Assembly (NCBI GenBank): GCA_016234155.1
Contig: JACRGZ010000108.1
Span: 1-13,449 of the forward strand
Direction of reading: 5' to 3'
DNA length: 13,449 nt
Origin: Nitrospirota bacterium
GTDB lineage: Bacteria; Nitrospirota; 9FT-COMBO-42-15; HDB-SIOI813
The translations under genes were made by a program, and so were the position numbers. The notes under the pieces were generated by a model. It was not told the DNA's origin and did no database searches. It saw only the letters and a list, made by a program, of their open reading frames with translations. Below, in pieces: positions 1 through 7,137 of the stretch (position 1 is the first letter of the stretch; the number at the start of each line of letters is the position of its first letter).

Positions 1-82
1 TAATTGGTGAATGATTTTCTCCTGCTCCTTGACAGCGGCATGTAAAAAGGAATAACATTCAACATTGTAATTTCAAGGGTGC

Positions 83-111
83 TTGACAATTTTTCGAGAG
101 ACTGGTAACTT
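83..111 (+). promoter_or_regulatory. Candidate sigma-70-type promoter ahead of the cytochrome cluster
   Basis: A perfect TTGACA lies at 83-88, followed after 17 bases by TAACTT at 106-111, a weak -10 match. A second TTGACA at 29-34 has an even weaker -10 (ATAACA) at about 52-57. These are the only promoter-like pairs seen in the 137 bases before the first gene, which hold no recognisable coding sequence. The assignment rests on hexamer matching alone. Confidence 0.35.
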
Positions 112-137
112 AATAATAAGGTTAATAAAAAAAAGGA

Positions 138-944
138 ATGGATAAGAAGACATACATAATCTTACCAATAATCGCAGTTGGATTCCTTGCCATATTTATT
201 ATATCTACCATTGCAAAAGGGGGTACGATAATCGGATCAAGGCACGATCTGATAGGATTCAACAAAAGGGCCTTTGGGACGCCGGATACAGGCCCCATGA
301 CAGGCGCTTCATTTAATGATTACAGACAGACATGCATCTATTGTCATACCCCCCATAATGCAAATAACGCTGCACCCCTCTGGAACCGCCAGCTTCCGGA
401 GCAGAGCGGATACCAGATGTATACCAGTCCGAATTTTGATTCAAAGCCAGGTCCTGCCCCTGATGGCATATCCCTTGCGTGCCTATCCTGTCATGATGGA
501 TCTGTGGCAGTAGATTCTATAAGGGTTACGCCAAAGGATTTTGTTGATGCCGGCACCCATTACAGGATGAGCGAAGAGGGTTCAGTAGGGTCGGATAGTT
601 GCGGAAAGTGCCATAACAGGCGGGCAGGCGCCTACGGCGGCATAGCCAATGCCCATGACGCCACTATCAGATATCTGTCAAAGGATCTAAGGGACGATCA
701 TCCGATATCTATGAAACTCCCGACATTTGACATGGATCCTCAATTTAATCAGCCTGCTATCATGAAGGATGATGGGGGTCGGATGTTTCCTAATGGTGTC
801 CAGACCTTCGAAGGTGATAAGGTGCAGTGCGCCTCATGCCATGACCCGCATAACCCGGACGAGAGGAATGTAGAAGGAAGGGATCCGTTTTTGAGAACCT
901 CAAATAGGGGAAGCGCCCTCTGCCTAACATGTCATGCGAAGTAG
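138..944 (+). CDS. Pentahaem c-type cytochrome, exported
   Basis: This 268-residue exported cytochrome has five CXXCH haem sites, at residues 66-70, 115-119, 155-159, 231-235 and 262-266. Residues 7-26 form a hydrophobic segment, either an uncleaved anchor or a signal peptide with a possible cut after TIA. Extra histidines at 36, 73, 141 or 173, 188 (LRDDHPIS) and 238 (DPH) are enough for bis-His ligation of all haems. Four haems and the motifs TPH, LWNR, CLSCHDG, LRDDHPIS and a final CxxCHxK are shared with the tetrahaem cytochrome at 2425-3573; the third haem (CGKCH) is an addition. A stop codon lies four codons upstream in frame, so ATG 138 is the only reasonable start, although the AAGGA ribosome-binding sequence abuts it with no spacer. 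Likely role: electron carrier or filament subunit in the periplasm or outside the cell. The haem count is certain; the role is inferred. Confidence 0.9.
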   Translation: MDKKTYIILPIIAVGFLAIFIISTIAKGGTIIGSRHDLIGFNKRAFGTPDTGPMTGASFNDYRQTCIYCHTPHNANNAAPLWNRQLPEQSGYQMYTSPNFDSKPGPAPDGISLACLSCHDGSVAVDSIRVTPKDFVDAGTHYRMSEEGSVGSDSCGKCHNRRAGAYGGIANAHDATIRYLSKDLRDDHPISMKLPTFDMDPQFNQPAIMKDDGGRMFPNGVQTFEGDKVQCASCHDPHNPDERNVEGRDPFLRTSNRGSALCLTCHAK

Positions 945-2292
945 TAGACTAAATTTCAAATTTCAAAGTTCAAATATCAAATATCAAACAGCAATGTCGA
1001 ATGACAAAGCCCAGATGATGGAAAAATGTCAAATGTCAAATTTCAAAGCCCAAAACAGGAAAAGTTCAAATGTCAAAGCTCAAAGTTCAAACATTCCGTA
1101 TTTATTTGACATTTGTCATTTGGATTTTGACATTTATTTGACATTTGTCATTTGGATTTTGACATTTGTCATTTTAGCATCACTATCCTCCTGTGCGACA
1201 ACCAAGGTAGAGGAGGAGATGATCTGGCCCCTGCCGCCTGATGAGCCGAGGATAAAATTTATAAGGTCGATTTACTCTTCTTCCGATATTGAACAAAGGT
1301 CATTTGGAAAGAGTATTACGGAGTTCGTAGTGGGGGAAGAACCGGTAGCCAGGATGATAAAGCCCTATGCAGTTCATGCTGATAAAGATGGGAGGATCCT
1401 TGTTGCTGATGCGGGATGGAGGAAGGTTCTGGTCTTTGATGTAAAAAATGGTAAATTCTCTATCCTTGGCGAGGGAGGTCCCGGGATATTGGCCAAACCT
1501 ATGGGGGTTACCACGGATTCGCACGGAAGGATCTATGTAACAGATACACTGCAGGATAGGGGTGTTGTATATGACCATGATGGGAATTTCCTTTTTGGGA
1601 TAGGGGAGAGGGGGAGATTTCTTCAACCCGTTGGTATAGCCTTAAATGAGAATCTTAAAAGGATATATGTAGTAGATACACAAAAGCATAATATCTCGGT
1701 ATTTAGCATGGATGATGGAAGGTTCCTCTCTGAGATAGGTAAAAGAGGTATGAGTAATGGAGAGTTTAATTTTCCGACCAATATAGCGATTGATAAGGAT
1801 GGCAATCTATGCGTGATGGATACCTTCAATTTCCGCGTACAGATTTTAGATGCAGACGGTAAGTTTCTCTCTAAATTCGGCTCTGTTGGAACTGCCTTCG
1901 GGTCATTTTCAAAACCTAAAGGTATAGGCATTGATAGCGAGGGGCATATATATGTAACAGATGCCGCCTTTAGCAATGTCCAGATATTTGACAAGAATGG
2001 CCAGCTCTTGCTATTCTTTGGCGAATTTGGGAATAAGAATGGGCAGATGTGGCTTGCCGCAGGGATGCATATTGATGAAAATGATACGATCTATGTTGCA
2101 GACCAGTATAATAAGAGGATTGATATATTCCAGTATCTTGGCGAGAAATATAAGAAGAAACAGGAAGAGGCCAAGGCTATAGGCATGAAGAAGGTTGAGG
2201 CTAAGGTTGAGGCTGAGAAAAAGGGAGAGGATGCAGTAAAGGCTGGGACTCCGGATCAGGATAAGATCAATAAGAAAGGGGCCGGCAATTAA
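934..2292 (+). CDS. NHL-repeat six-bladed propeller lipoprotein (start unresolved)
   Basis: The coordinates give the longest open frame, 452 residues. From about residue 140 to 402 there are six NHL-type blades, each with a pattern like P.GIa.D..G.IYV.D....V.iFd. A charged Lys/Glu tail (403-452, including KKVEAKVEAEKK) follows. LSSC (84-87) is a good lipobox, followed by the linker motif WPLPPDEPRIKF that the second NHL protein shares (7990-9255). The first 86 codons are repeat DNA. In-frame ATGs at 934, 994, 1015, 1018 and 1033 all lack a convincing ribosome-binding site. The well-placed one (AGGA at 1057-1060) serves ATG 1070, which begins MSKLKVQTF as in two other genes here but is out of frame because of a 32-bp duplication. 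The gene may be off, start elsewhere, or reflect an assembly error. Family knowledge: NHL propellers are binding scaffolds that often accompany multihaem cytochromes; OscD of Geobacter is similar in type. Confidence 0.82.
   Translation: MRSSRLNFKFQSSNIKYQTAMSNDKAQMMEKCQMSNFKAQNRKSSNVKAQSSNIPYLFDICHLDFDIYLTFVIWILTFVILASLSSCATTKVEEEMIWPLPPDEPRIKFIRSIYSSSDIEQRSFGKSITEFVVGEEPVARMIKPYAVHADKDGRILVADAGWRKVLVFDVKNGKFSILGEGGPGILAKPMGVTTDSHGRIYVTDTLQDRGVVYDHDGNFLFGIGERGRFLQPVGIALNENLKRIYVVDTQKHNISVFSMDDGRFLSEIGKRGMSNGEFNFPTNIAIDKDGNLCVMDTFNFRVQILDADGKFLSKFGSVGTAFGSFSKPKGIGIDSEGHIYVTDAAFSNVQIFDKNGQLLLFFGEFGNKNGQMWLAAGMHIDENDTIYVADQYNKRIDIFQYLGEKYKKKQEEAKAIGMKKVEAKVEAEKKGEDAVKAGTPDQDKINKKGAGN
951..1174 (+). 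repeat. caaatgtcaaa-type repeat, copy A
   Basis: The left part is A-rich and built from variants of TCAAATGTCAAA and TTCAAAGTTCAA. The right part is the complementary T-rich form (TTTGACATTTGTCATTTGG), so the stretch can fold back on itself. Positions 1017-1136 match 7018-7137 with about four mismatches. The right arm encodes the hydrophobic core of the signal peptide of the NHL lipoprotein. Confidence 0.85.
1100..1163 (+). repeat. Perfect 32-bp tandem duplication in a signal-peptide region
   Basis: Positions 1100-1131 and 1132-1163 are identical, and a partial third copy (ATTTGTCATTT) follows at 1164. The paralogous copy at 7100 has one unit. Because 32 is not a multiple of three, the second unit shifts the frame between ATG 1070 and the NHL lipoprotein. 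With a single unit, ATG 1070 reads MSKLKVQTFRIYLTFVIWIL and continues in frame to the lipobox Cys. Confidence 0.95.
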
Positions 2293-2313
2293 TTTAAGGA
2301 GGATATTTAGTAA

Positions 2314-2352
2314 ATGTTAAGAAAAATTTACAAAATCTTAACCAATTCTTAA
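2314..2352 (+). CDS. Possible 12-residue leader peptide
   Basis: ATG 2314 opens a 12-codon frame, MLRKIYKILTNS, ending at TAA 2350-2352. A strong AAGGAGG ribosome-binding site lies at 2296-2302, 11 bases upstream. It sits between the NHL lipoprotein and the tetrahaem cytochrome. I recognise no family. It could be a regulatory leader, or the binding site may be a remnant of a lost gene. Confidence 0.3.
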   Translation: MLRKIYKILTNS

Positions 2353-2371
2353 TAAACAGGAGGTATAAATT

Positions 2372-2428
2372 ATGGTATATGTAGAAAGAATGAGTATTAA
2401 CAACAAGGAAAAGGAGGTGAGAAAATGA
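2372..2428 (+). CDS. Possible 18-residue upstream peptide coupled to the tetrahaem cytochrome
   Basis: ATG 2372 has an AGGAGG at 2358-2363 with eight bases of spacing, a textbook initiation site. The 18-codon frame (MVYVERMSINNKEKEVRK) stops at TGA 2426-2428, overlapping the ATG of the cytochrome at 2425 as ATGA. That arrangement is typical of translational coupling. The peptide has no signal sequence or known motif and is charged and hydrophilic. It may act in cis to set cytochrome translation rather than as a protein. Confidence 0.4.
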   Translation: MVYVERMSINNKEKEVRK

Positions 2429-3573
2429 TAAAACTTATTTCTAAGACAGACGGTAAGACAGCCGTTACCCTGCTTATACTAGGGGCTGTTTTACTCCTTG
2501 CCATCTTCATGATCCCTATCATGAGGGTAGATGCCGCACATTGTACGAATACCACTGTAACTCCATGCACGGAAGATATAAGGAATACAAAACACAACCT
2601 GAATGAGAATACCGACATAGGGCCGATTACCGGAACAACAGAGGTATGTATCTTCTGTCATACGCCACACGGAGCAAGGTCTACTATCGGAAGCGCCCCA
2701 ACTGGCCAGGCGCCATTATGGAACCGGGCCATCAAGGTTACAACTAATTATCAGATGTATAGCAGCCCTAACTTTGATGCCGTTGATGCTACAGGAGGGC
2801 CAAAGGGTGTATCCCTGGCCTGCCTCTCATGCCATGATGGTACTATCTCATTCGATTCCTTGATCAACCCGCCCGGCTCTGGAGGCTTTATCCCCGGCAA
2901 CCTTACAGATACATCCGGTTCTGGTACAAGTATGGGCATGACATTTGGCGGCCCTGGGGTTGATGGCACGAACTCGATGAATGAGACTACAAGGGGCCAA
3001 GATCTGGCGGGTGGATTTGCAGCGGGTACTACCACTCCTGGGGGCCAAGATCGCGTATATGATGGCACAGGCGGAGGACTTGGTATGAATCCCTATCCAA
3101 ACCTCACCCAGGATCTAAGGGATGACCACCCCATAAGCATGCGGATGCCATCTACCGATCCGCAGTTTAATGACGCCCTGAACAATAGTGACTTTGATGG
3201 TGGCACTGAGGGCTTGAATGTGAGGTTTGTAAGCCGCTATGCCTCAGGAAGTAGGATCTGGTCTACTGACAAGAGGGACAGGATCAGGCTATATCCATCA
3301 GCTACTGGTGACTCTGATTTTGTGGAGTGCGCCTCATGCCACAACCCGCATACACCAAGGCCGCTCTTCTTGAGACTTCCAACTATTAATGGTGGTAGTG
3401 TGGGCACCGAGTTCCCCACAGGAGCAAATTTTACTGGTGGTGGTTTTGGAACAATACTTATAAATAGCTTAGGTGGTCCAGTATTTAATGGTGCCACTTC
3501 AGTTTCGCCCAATGACCTGGCGCACAACCCGAACCAGGGGAGCCTGGTATGTCTCTCCTGCCATCATAAGTAG
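2425..3573 (+). CDS. Tetrahaem c-type cytochrome, exported; possible filament subunit
   Basis: This 382-residue protein has four CXXCH sites, at residues 75-79, 133-137, 302-306 and 376-380. Four other conserved histidines can serve as distal ligands: H57 (TKHNL), H82 (TPH), H235 (LRDDHPIS) and H309 (NPH), which would give all-bis-His haems. A hydrophobic helix (13-32) and a cut site near VDA/AH mark export. Two extra cysteines, C40 and C48, lie just after the predicted cut and may form a disulfide. The middle (150-230) is Gly/Thr/Ser rich. AAGGAGGTGA at 2411-2420 is an excellent ribosome-binding site, and the start overlaps the stop of an 18-codon frame. The segment LINPPGSGGF (147-156) recurs exactly in the large cytochrome at 9418. 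Four haems is also the number in the Geobacter nanowire subunit OmcE, but number alone does not prove homology. Confidence 0.92.
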   Translation: MIKLISKTDGKTAVTLLILGAVLLLAIFMIPIMRVDAAHCTNTTVTPCTEDIRNTKHNLNENTDIGPITGTTEVCIFCHTPHGARSTIGSAPTGQAPLWNRAIKVTTNYQMYSSPNFDAVDATGGPKGVSLACLSCHDGTISFDSLINPPGSGGFIPGNLTDTSGSGTSMGMTFGGPGVDGTNSMNETTRGQDLAGGFAAGTTTPGGQDRVYDGTGGGLGMNPYPNLTQDLRDDHPISMRMPSTDPQFNDALNNSDFDGGTEGLNVRFVSRYASGSRIWSTDKRDRIRLYPSATGDSDFVECASCHNPHTPRPLFLRLPTINGGSVGTEFPTGANFTGGGFGTILINSLGGPVFNGATSVSPNDLAHNPNQGSLVCLSCHHK

Positions 3574-3591
3574 GGATAGGTTGATAACGTA

Positions 3592-3709
3592 GGGGCGATT
3601 CGCGAATCGCCCGCTCCTTCTTTCGTAGGGTAGAGGCAGTTAACCTCTACCCTAATTTTCTGTTAGGGGTGTTAAAATGTAGGGGCTAACACACATTTGC
3701 CCCTACATT
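3592..3709. repeat. Array of three GTAGGG-type hairpins
   Basis: Three stem-loops lie in the 179-base gap between the tetrahaem cytochrome and the isomerase. The first, 3593-3612, is a perfect 20-base palindrome centred on TTCGCGAA. The second pairs 3626-3636 with 3644-3654 (11 bp, 7-base loop) and is followed by ATTTTC, so it may be a weak terminator. The third pairs 3676-3686 with 3699-3709 (11 bp, 12-base loop). All share GTAGGG near the 5' arm, which suggests a REP-like family. They could stabilise or end the upstream cytochrome message. No gene is visible here. Confidence 0.75.
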
Positions 3710-3752
3710 CGATTTGAATTATTTTATCTTTTGTGTTATAAGAATGGGCCAT

Positions 3753-4796
3753 ATGAAGAGGATATATTCATGGGTCATAGGGAGGCGTAAGGGATTATGT
3801 CTTCAAATTTTTTTTATAGCCTTTTCGTATGCCGCATCTTATCACCTTCCTTTTCATCCTTACATCTATGCTGCACAAAAGGATATTAAAAAAGATGATA
3901 TTGCTGCCGAGGTAAATGGTGTGCCTATCAGCAAGAAGGAGGTATCTGACCTTGTAAGCTCTACCCTGCCAAGGATCACGGGACACAGAACCCTTCCAGA
4001 AGAGAGGATGAGATTCTTTAGGACTCAGGCATTAAATCAGCTTGTTGAGCAAGAACTCCTCTACCAGGAGGCGAAGAGGGAGAAGGTTAAGGTTAAGAAG
4101 GCTGAGATCGAGGAAGAGCTAAAGAAGATAAAGAATAGATATCCTGATGAGAAGAGCTTTAATGAGGACATAAAGAGGAAGGGCTTAACAGTTGATGAGA
4201 TAAAAAAGGGCATTGAAAGATATCTCTTGATTACCAAGATTATGAAGACAAAGGAGAAGGAGATTGATGAAAAGGTTGTAATCAAGGATGAAGACCTCCT
4301 CCCATATTATGAGAAGAACAAAGATAAATTTATCCTGCCGGAGCAGATCAGGATAAGACAGATCATGATCTCTGTTGATCCTGGTGCAGGCGAGCAGGAA
4401 TGGAAGGAGGCGGAAAAGAGGGCAGATGAGATCTCAGGAAAGGCAATAAAGGGCGAGGATTTTGCTAAATTGGCAAGGGAGTTCTCAGATGATAAAGAGA
4501 CCAGAGAGAACGGGGGAGATGTTGGACTGATGCACAAAGGGCAGATGCCCATGCCGGAGATAGAGGGGTTCGCCTTTTCTTTAAAGGCGGGAGATATATC
4601 CCAGCCTGTCAGGACTATATATGGTTATCTTGTCATCAAGGTAGAGGAGAAAAGGCCTCAAAAACTCCTTCTATTTTCCGAATTAAATAAGGATCTTTTG
4701 AAGGGAGAACTATCAGACTCTACCAAGAGGAGTCAACGAGAGGAGTGGCTCAAAGGCCTCAGGGAGAAGGCAGATATAAAAGTCTATGAAAAGTAG
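3753..4796 (+). CDS. Periplasmic parvulin-type (PpiC/SurA-like) peptidyl-prolyl isomerase or chaperone
   Basis: With ATG 3753 the protein has 347 residues and a signal peptide with a KR-containing N-region and a probable cut at IYA/AQ (40/41). ATG 3744 and TTG 3714 are alternatives; no start has a strong ribosome-binding site. Residues 48-190 form a SurA-like helical chaperone region beginning AAEVNGVPISKKEV. Residues 197-298 form a parvulin domain with the motifs GEDFAKLAREFSDD, NGGDVGLM and AGDISQPVRTIYGY. The two histidines usually found in parvulin active sites are replaced by Gln203 (RIRQIMI) and Leu293 (GYLVIKV), so isomerase activity is doubtful and a holdase role is plausible. It overlaps the beta-barrel gene by 11 bases, suggesting coupled translation. 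It probably assists folding of the cytochromes or barrel, as OscH is reported to do for OmcS. Confidence 0.88.
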   Translation: MKRIYSWVIGRRKGLCLQIFFIAFSYAASYHLPFHPYIYAAQKDIKKDDIAAEVNGVPISKKEVSDLVSSTLPRITGHRTLPEERMRFFRTQALNQLVEQELLYQEAKREKVKVKKAEIEEELKKIKNRYPDEKSFNEDIKRKGLTVDEIKKGIERYLLITKIMKTKEKEIDEKVVIKDEDLLPYYEKNKDKFILPEQIRIRQIMISVDPGAGEQEWKEAEKRADEISGKAIKGEDFAKLAREFSDDKETRENGGDVGLMHKGQMPMPEIEGFAFSLKAGDISQPVRTIYGYLVIKVEEKRPQKLLLFSELNKDLLKGELSDSTKRSQREEWLKGLREKADIKVYEK

Positions 4797-6606
4797 GCAT
4801 CAGCCCCTCTTAACCTTAGCCTCAACCTCAACCTTCTTCCGGGCCTTAGCCTTAACCTTCTTCTTTTTCTTCTCATCCCCCCTTGAGGCCCGGCTTCTTA
4901 ATCTCAATGGGAATATCGAATTAAGTTATAGCGACATAAAAACAGCTATTAATGATGATGCAACCTCCACTCAATCTTTTATGCAGAGATATAGCCTGGG
5001 GAGTTTCGGTAATCTGGGAACCTCGAGGATCGGCGCCTATAATGCCAATTTCTCGTTCATCGACCAGGGGACAAGGACTGATGGCGATGACCAGGGTGAT
5101 CTGAAGATGTACAATTACAACATTAATGCCAACCTCCTTCCCAGGTGGTATCCACTATCTATATATGCCCAGCGCGTAATCACTGAAAATGAATTTCACC
5201 AGACCACAAAGAATAGAACTGATACATTCGGTATAAACTGGTTAATCACCACAAGGTATCTGCCAAGGATCTCTATAAGCCTGAATCAGACAGACTCAAG
5301 GTTTGACAGTTCAACTACACCGGAGGCAAGGGTCAGGTCGGCAAGTATTTATACATCTAAGAGCCTTGGACCGACAAGCCTGACTGCAGGCTACCAGCTT
5401 ACAGAGACAGACACCGGTAACGGCGACCCATTGAGATTCCACAACTATAATCTAGGTCTGTCCGGGGGGATTCCTCTTATCTCAGGCAAGGACCTAACAA
5501 TCGGCCTTCGCGCAAACTATACAACCAATGTTTCATCACCTACCACCTCAACAGCGGGAGCCGAGGTGGTACAACAGAGGGGAGCCGGCGCAACACTCTC
5601 CTATCGTCCAAGCATTGAGTGGCTAAGCAGCTTTTCATACGACTATAACGAGACACCAACGGGGAGCCAGCCATTCAAAACCCATATAGCAACGGCAAAC
5701 ATAAATGGAAGACCAACAACCACTACAGACATTCATACATCCTATAGATTCCTCCTTTTTGATATCGGCGATACTACAAGGACCCTTTCGAACTTTGCCA
5801 ATATCGGATTCGGTTACAGACCGATCTTCGGGCTCTCTACCGGGGTCGAGGTCTCAGGCGGGGAAACCGATGTCTCAAGTACGACCGATAGCAGATCCAT
5901 ATTCCAGAACTATACCTATTTTGTAAGCTATTCTAAACCACTTAAACTGATTCAGGTAACTACAGGATACAACCTAACATATGGGAGTAGCCAATCCAAT
6001 TCCAGCGCTTCATCAAATACCATTACGAATACTATGAATCTTGGTATATCAAATATTGAGACCAGGATCGTGAGGGTCTCATTTAACTATAGTTTCACTG
6101 ATACGAGCTCAAACCAGGGTAATGATCAGAGATCCAATTATTATAGCCTCTCAGCGGACACTTCATACTTTAGAAATATATTAAGAAATGGCGACGGCCT
6201 CTATATATCAGGAACAACAAGCTATACGGTAACAGATACCGCCGGCAACACCCTATCAGTGGATACAAGGGCTACCTACTATTTATTCGCTAACCTGACA
6301 TTCGGGACCGGCTGGAACCATGTAGACAACTCAGAAAACGTATCTGGGAATCAGGAAAATATATTTGGCGAGATCCAGTGGACAACAAGTCCCTTTAGGA
6401 GGGCGAGTTTAGTCTTAAGCATTAAGGAGACCCTTCAGGACTCTGATACAGGCATAGATAGGGATATAAAGGAGGCAAGATCCTCCTTGAACTATGGGCT
6501 TGGGAAGATCCTATTTAACATTGAATATAGATTCACAGATGAGGATACAGAGTCCTCTGAGACCAGGACACAGTTCTTTTATGTAAAGGCATCAAGGCCG
6601 TTTTAA
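4786..6606 (+). CDS. Outer-membrane beta-barrel (porin-like) protein
   Basis: The protein has 606 residues with a signal peptide of about 35 residues ending LEA. The rest consists of alternating polar/hydrophobic strands rich in Thr, Ser, Asn and Tyr, with charged turns throughout. It ends ...FFYVKASRPF; a terminal Phe is the classic BAM recognition residue. I see no cysteine and no CXXCH. The start overlaps the isomerase stop by 11 bases. I do not recognise the exact family. By context it is a candidate outer-membrane channel or secretion pore for cytochromes, comparable in position to porin-cytochrome conduits or the channel-like OscEFG proteins, but this is inference. The codons for the signal peptide (4800-4875) are low-complexity CCTTAACC/CCTCAACC repeats unlike the rest of the gene. 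Confidence 0.85.
   Translation: MKSRHQPLLTLASTSTFFRALALTFFFFFSSPLEARLLNLNGNIELSYSDIKTAINDDATSTQSFMQRYSLGSFGNLGTSRIGAYNANFSFIDQGTRTDGDDQGDLKMYNYNINANLLPRWYPLSIYAQRVITENEFHQTTKNRTDTFGINWLITTRYLPRISISLNQTDSRFDSSTTPEARVRSASIYTSKSLGPTSLTAGYQLTETDTGNGDPLRFHNYNLGLSGGIPLISGKDLTIGLRANYTTNVSSPTTSTAGAEVVQQRGAGATLSYRPSIEWLSSFSYDYNETPTGSQPFKTHIATANINGRPTTTTDIHTSYRFLLFDIGDTTRTLSNFANIGFGYRPIFGLSTGVEVSGGETDVSSTTDSRSIFQNYTYFVSYSKPLKLIQVTTGYNLTYGSSQSNSSASSNTITNTMNLGISNIETRIVRVSFNYSFTDTSSNQGNDQRSNYYSLSADTSYFRNILRNGDGLYISGTTSYTVTDTAGNTLSVDTRATYYLFANLTFGTGWNHVDNSENVSGNQENIFGEIQWTTSPFRRASLVLSIKETLQDSDTGIDRDIKEARSSLNYGLGKILFNIEYRFTDEDTESSETRTQFFYVKASRPF
4800..4875 (-). repeat. Low-complexity CCTTAACC/CCTCAACC repeat encoding the barrel signal peptide
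   Basis: On the + strand, variants of CCTTAACC, CCTCAACC and CCTTAGCC encode the hydrophobic residues LLTLASTST...LALTFFFFF. Read on the - strand the same bases give a K/V/E/A-rich peptide including KKVEVEAKVK. That resembles the tail KKVEAKVEAEKK encoded at about 2188-2223 at the end of the first NHL gene. The same kind of repeat therefore appears in opposite orientations in two neighbouring genes. Confidence 0.6.
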
Positions 6607-6624
6607 GGGGGGAATTTGAATATA

Positions 6625-7014
6625 ATGTCAAATGACAAAGCTCAAAGTTCAAATGGCAAAATATACGACCTAGAAGAGAGGACCGCCAGGTTTGGAGAGA
6701 ATATAATTGAGTTTGTAAAATCCTTTGAAAGAAATGATGTTAATCGCCCATTAATCAGCCAGATTGTGAGATCGGCTACAAGTATTGGTGCAAATTACAT
6801 GGAGGCAGATGGAGCAGAATCAAGAAAAGACTTTCACCATAAAATTGCTCTTTGTAAAAAAGAGGCAAAAGAAACAAAACATTGGTTAAGAATGATTGAA
6901 AAAGCAAATCCACAGAAGGGCATCGATTGCCGAAAATTATGGGCAGAAGCCCAGGAATTAACATTAATTTTTTCTTCGATTCTATTGTCGAGAAAAAGTT
7001 TAAATGTCAAATAA
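6625..7014 (+). CDS. Four-helix-bundle protein of the S23 / 23S rRNA intervening-sequence type
   Basis: From ATG 6625 the protein has 129 residues; TTG 6616 is an alternative nearer to the AAGGGGGG at 6605-6612. It is cytosolic, with no signal peptide. It matches the family in YDLEERTARFGENIIEFVKS, the central RSATSIGANYMEADGAES and a final helix ending in SSILLSRK. Family knowledge: these small helical proteins were first found inside intervening sequences of 23S rRNA genes and are scattered through genomes; their function is unclear. Its first codons (MSNDKAQSSNGK) and last codons (SLNVK) are made of the caaatgtcaaa repeat, and it interrupts an otherwise envelope-only gene series. It looks like a passenger of the repeat element rather than part of the electron-transfer system. 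Confidence 0.85.
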   Translation: MSNDKAQSSNGKIYDLEERTARFGENIIEFVKSFERNDVNRPLISQIVRSATSIGANYMEADGAESRKDFHHKIALCKKEAKETKHWLRMIEKANPQKGIDCRKLWAEAQELTLIFSSILLSRKSLNVK

Positions 7015-7137
7015 GCTGATGGAAAAATGTCAAATGTCAAAGCCCAAAGCCCAAAACAGGAAAAGTTCAAATGTCAAAACTCAAAGTTCAAACATTCCGT
7101 ATTTATTTGACATTTGTCATTTGGATTTTGACATTTG
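7011..7137 (+). repeat. caaatgtcaaa-type repeat, copy B
   Basis: Positions 7018-7137 match copy A at 1017-1136 almost exactly, but only one 32-bp unit is present. AGGA precedes ATG 7071 by nine bases, so this copy supplies the ribosome-binding site, start codon and signal-peptide core of the SUMF-fold lipoprotein. TTTGTCATTTG at 7113-7123 is an inverted match to CAAATGACAAA at 6629-6639, so the four-helix-bundle gene lies between inverted arms. Confidence 0.85.

Noticed and set aside
1070..1138. ATG 1070 as the start of the first NHL lipoprotein as sequenced
   Set aside because: Despite its good ribosome-binding site it reaches TGA within the second 32-bp unit, so it cannot encode the NHL protein in the given sequence.
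948..1174. Short regularly repeated caaatgtcaaa motifs as a CRISPR array
   Set aside because: There are no uniform direct repeats with unique spacers, the motif spacing is irregular and the sequence lies within or at the edge of coding frames.
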